Source: Dysgonamonadaceae bacterium (lineage in GTDB: Bacteria > Bacteroidota > Bacteroidia > Bacteroidales > Azobacteroidaceae). Taken from it: DNA of 8,415 bases. Shown piece after piece: positions 6,663 to 8,415 of this stretch. The notes under the pieces are model-generated. The model was given only the letters and a program-made list of their open reading frames with translations, was not told where the DNA came from and searched no databases. Every line of letters starts with the position of its first letter. The first letter of the stretch is position 1. The DNA is taken from NCBI GenBank assembly GCA_031255425.1, contig JAIRSN010000243.1, positions 1 to 8,415 of the forward strand. Direction: 5' to 3'. Made by a program: the position numbers and the translations under genes.

Positions 6663-8240
6663 TCAGAGCTTCATAATCGCATCGTCGAACTGTTCGCTCG
6701 GAATCAGCGCCTTGTGACGGTATTTGGAGTTGTAATTGTAGATGGTTGTGATGGAATAACGCAGAAATTCCGCGATTTTGGTGCGGTTGGTAATCCCCAG
6801 TCGCAAAAGGGCGAAAATGCGCAATTCGACGGTCAGTTCCGTACTCCGTTTGGGAACAATCCGGTCCTTTTCGTCGAAAAGCAGGTTGAATTTTTCGACA
6901 AAATCGGGAAAGAGATTGAGAAAAGCCTGGTCGAAATTCTGGTAAAACTCCTTGAGTTCGTTGTCGATAATCTCCGACGATTTCAGCGTTTTCCGCAATT
7001 CGTCGATCGCGCCCGAAGTCGCCATCCGGTTCAGCGAGCGCCGGTAATCGTCCAGCTTGTCGATGTAGCTGGAACACTGGTTCAGGAAATGCCCGATGTA
7101 TTCTTCCTTGATATGATTGCTTTCAAAAAGGCGGTCGCGCGTGCGAATCAGCTCTTTCCGCGTGCGCAGCAGCCGCCGGATCTGTATAAAAAGGTACAAA
7201 ACCGCCGTTATCAGGAACAGCGACAGAAGGCTGATGACCAGCACGGCGTTTTGCAGGTTGCGCTGGTGGCTTTCGCGCTCCAACTGATACGCGCGGTCGA
7301 TCACCGGAAGTATCTTGGCTACCTGAATGTTACGCAGGCGGGCATTGTAAAAATTGGCATCGTCCAAACTCTTTTTAATGTAGCGGTTGGCGTGGGCGAC
7401 GTCGCCGGAATTGAGCAAAAAGAGCGCCAGCGTACGGATAGACACGTTTTCCTTGACCGAAGCCTTTATATCCGCAATCGCAGAGAGCGCCAGGTACTTC
7501 TTTTGCCGCGTTTCATCGCCTTTCAACTCAAAGAGATAGGCAAACATCGACGTCAGGATGGCATATTCCCGCGTATCCGGCTGCACCTGCGCCATCTGTT
7601 GCGAAAGGATTTGTTCCGCCCGCAGAAAATCCTTTGATTCAATGCATTTGCGCCCGTAATTGATGCTGTAAGTGAACGAATTTTCGGGCAGCGCAATCAG
7701 CGCCGAGTCCTGATAGGTGTCCTTCAACGAAATCAGCGCGCCGCCTCCTTCGTTGGGCATGTATTCGTTCCAATAGATATACACCTCTGCGAAAGTACTA
7801 TAATAGGCACTGAGCTGTTCGCCGGTCAACGCATTCCGCTGCACCGAACGAAGCTGCTCGATCGCCTCCGGAAAGCGCGTAAAAGCCGAATACATCCGCG
7901 CAAGCTGCATTTTACACTCGTTCGTCCAGCGCGTATTCCGTTGCTGCTCGGCAATCGCGAGATGCGCGGTCACATAATACATCGCCGAATCGAAAATATA
8001 GGCTTCGTACTCCTTATACAACTGGTTATAGGTCTGATGCAACTGTTCGCCCGAAGCGTTTCCGGACAGTTGCCGTTTTAATTGCAGCAGTTTTTGTTCT
8101 TTCCGGGAATCGTATCCCGCCGCTTGTTCCAGTTCGTAGTCCAACTCGGAGAAAAGTGCGTTTAAAGTGTCTTTGCCCCAGGCGCCATTCGAAAAAAGCA
8201 GGCAAAACAAGGCTAACAGCAATATTCGTTTGTTTTTCAT
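6663..8240 (-). CDS. Membrane-anchored DUF6377-like transcriptional regulator with a TPR-like exported N-terminal half
   Basis: A 525-residue protein in four parts. Residues 1-22 form a signal-peptide-like segment (MKNKRILLLALFCLLFSNGAWG). Residues 25-325 are alpha-helical with irregular TPR-like repeats, probably periplasmic. Residues 331-353 are one strong membrane span (AVLVISLLSLFLITAVLYLF). Residues 355-525 are cytoplasmic: a basic coiled-coil-like stretch, then a C-terminal helix-turn-helix-like part (VELRIFALLRLGITNRTKIAEFLRYS followed by TTIYNYNSKYRHKA), as in proteins annotated DUF6377 in Bacteroidetes. This layout suggests a one-component sensor that passes an envelope signal to a DNA-binding end. 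Ligand and targets are unknown. ATG 8240 is preferred over the in-frame ATG at 8279, because the latter lies inside the promoter -7 element and would spoil the signal peptide. It is convergent with the xylose operon and divergent from the cstA-like gene, which is a possible target. Confidence 0.8.
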   Translation of the reverse strand: MKNKRILLLALFCLLFSNGAWGKDTLNALFSELDYELEQAAGYDSRKEQKLLQLKRQLSGNASGEQLHQTYNQLYKEYEAYIFDSAMYYVTAHLAIAEQQRNTRWTNECKMQLARMYSAFTRFPEAIEQLRSVQRNALTGEQLSAYYSTFAEVYIYWNEYMPNEGGGALISLKDTYQDSALIALPENSFTYSINYGRKCIESKDFLRAEQILSQQMAQVQPDTREYAILTSMFAYLFELKGDETRQKKYLALSAIADIKASVKENVSIRTLALFLLNSGDVAHANRYIKKSLDDANFYNARLRNIQVAKILPVIDRAYQLERESHQRNLQNAVLVISLLSLFLITAVLYLFIQIRRLLRTRKELIRTRDRLFESNHIKEEYIGHFLNQCSSYIDKLDDYRRSLNRMATSGAIDELRKTLKSSEIIDNELKEFYQNFDQAFLNLFPDFVEKFNLLFDEKDRIVPKRSTELTVELRIFALLRLGITNRTKIAEFLRYSITTIYNYNSKYRHKALIPSEQFDDAIMKL

Positions 8241-8276
8241 ACGTATATAATTGAGTAAAAAAGTTATCCGACAGGA

Positions 8277-8284
8277 CAAAGTTA
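8277..8284 (-). promoter_or_regulatory. -7 promoter element of the DUF6377-like regulator gene
   Basis: On the minus strand this reads TAACTTTG, an exact match to the Bacteroidetes -7 consensus TAnnTTTG, 36 bp upstream of the ATG at 8240. The only nearby TTTG on that strand is 12 bp upstream, too close for a standard -33, so that element is weak or absent. The position rules against the upstream ATG at 8279 as the start codon. Confidence 0.55.
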
Positions 8285-8336
8285 GTAAAATAATGGCAAA
8301 TTGCCCCGCGGCGCCCGTTTTTTCAATAACTTTTTT

Positions 8337-8344
8337 TAACTTTG
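8337..8344 (+). promoter_or_regulatory. -7 promoter element of the cstA-like gene
   Basis: TAACTTTG matches the Bacteroidetes -7 consensus exactly and lies 22 bp before the ATG at 8367, after a T-rich stretch. No clear -33 TTTG is found at 19-21 bp. The same octamer TAACTTTG serves the divergent gene on the other strand, 53-60 bp away, so the two promoters are nearly back to back. Confidence 0.55.
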
Positions 8345-8366
8345 CATCACAAAAAACAGTTGAATC

Positions 8367-8415
8367 ATGATTACATTTATAATAGCACTGAGCTTACTGA
8401 TCGCCGGGTACATTG
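8367..8415 (+). CDS. cstA: Start of a probable CstA-family carbon starvation/peptide transporter (N-terminal fragment)
   Basis: Only 16 codons fall in the window: MITFIIALSLLIAGYI. This is a hydrophobic first membrane segment that resembles the N-terminus of Bacteroidetes CstA proteins, which commonly begin MITF followed by a hydrophobic stretch and GY. CstA-family proteins are multi-span inner-membrane transporters for peptides or pyruvate used under carbon limitation. The leader is A-rich (CACAAAAAACAG) with an exact -7 element 22 bp upstream, which supports a real gene start. With so little sequence the family call is tentative; any membrane protein could begin this way. Confidence 0.5.
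   Translation, partial: MITFIIALSLLIAGYI

Noticed and set aside
6645..7637. 330-residue plus-strand frame opposite the DUF6377-like regulator
   Set aside because: Shadow frame. The minus-strand protein has a signal peptide, a membrane span and an HTH-like end, and the plus-strand product has none.

Overview
This window looks like chromosomal DNA from a member of the Bacteroidales (Bacteroidetes). Three things point there. The promoters fit the Bacteroidetes sigma factor pattern (-7 TAnnTTTG, with -33 TTTG in the best case). Start codons mostly lack strong Shine-Dalgarno sequences and are preceded by A/T-rich leaders. The xylose operon has the gut-Bacteroides order Nudix-type regulator - xylulokinase - xylose isomerase - xylose/H+ symporter. 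Genus cannot be fixed from the sequence alone.

Layout. (1) Positions 1-878, minus strand: a family 10 glycosyltransferase (alpha-1,3-fucosyltransferase-like), cut off at its C-terminus by the window edge. (2) 879-1101: a divergent control region. (3) 1102-6091, plus strand: a compact four-gene operon, xylR-xylB-xylA-xylT. The first junction is 11 bp, the xylB-xylA junction is 67 bp of AT-rich DNA with a perfect 12-bp palindrome, and the last junction is 4 bp. (4) 6092-6662: a 571-bp stretch without a credible gene but with much structure: two diverged copies of a small RNA-like element, a good promoter motif between them, a near-copy of the xylR leader, an 8-bp inverted repeat and a pair of tandem hairpin repeats. 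(5) 6663-8240, minus strand: a membrane-anchored DUF6377-like regulator with a secreted helical N-terminal half and a cytoplasmic helix-turn-helix-like end. (6) 8241-8366: a divergent promoter region. (7) 8367 to the end, plus strand: the first 16 codons of a probable CstA-type carbon-starvation/peptide transporter.

How the genes work together. XylT imports D-xylose with protons, XylA converts xylose to D-xylulose, and XylB phosphorylates it to D-xylulose 5-phosphate for the pentose phosphate pathway. XylR has a degenerate Nudix box and a C-terminal DNA-binding-like region, so it is most likely the sugar-responsive regulator of its own operon. Catalytic and metal-binding residues of XylA, XylB and XylT are intact, so the pathway should work.

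The least explained part is 6092-6662. It contains a 22-bp segment matching the xylR leader at about 20 of 22 positions, plus two copies of an element in which paired segments are conserved while loops change. Together these suggest one or two undescribed structured RNAs that may be linked to xylose control. That link is inference.
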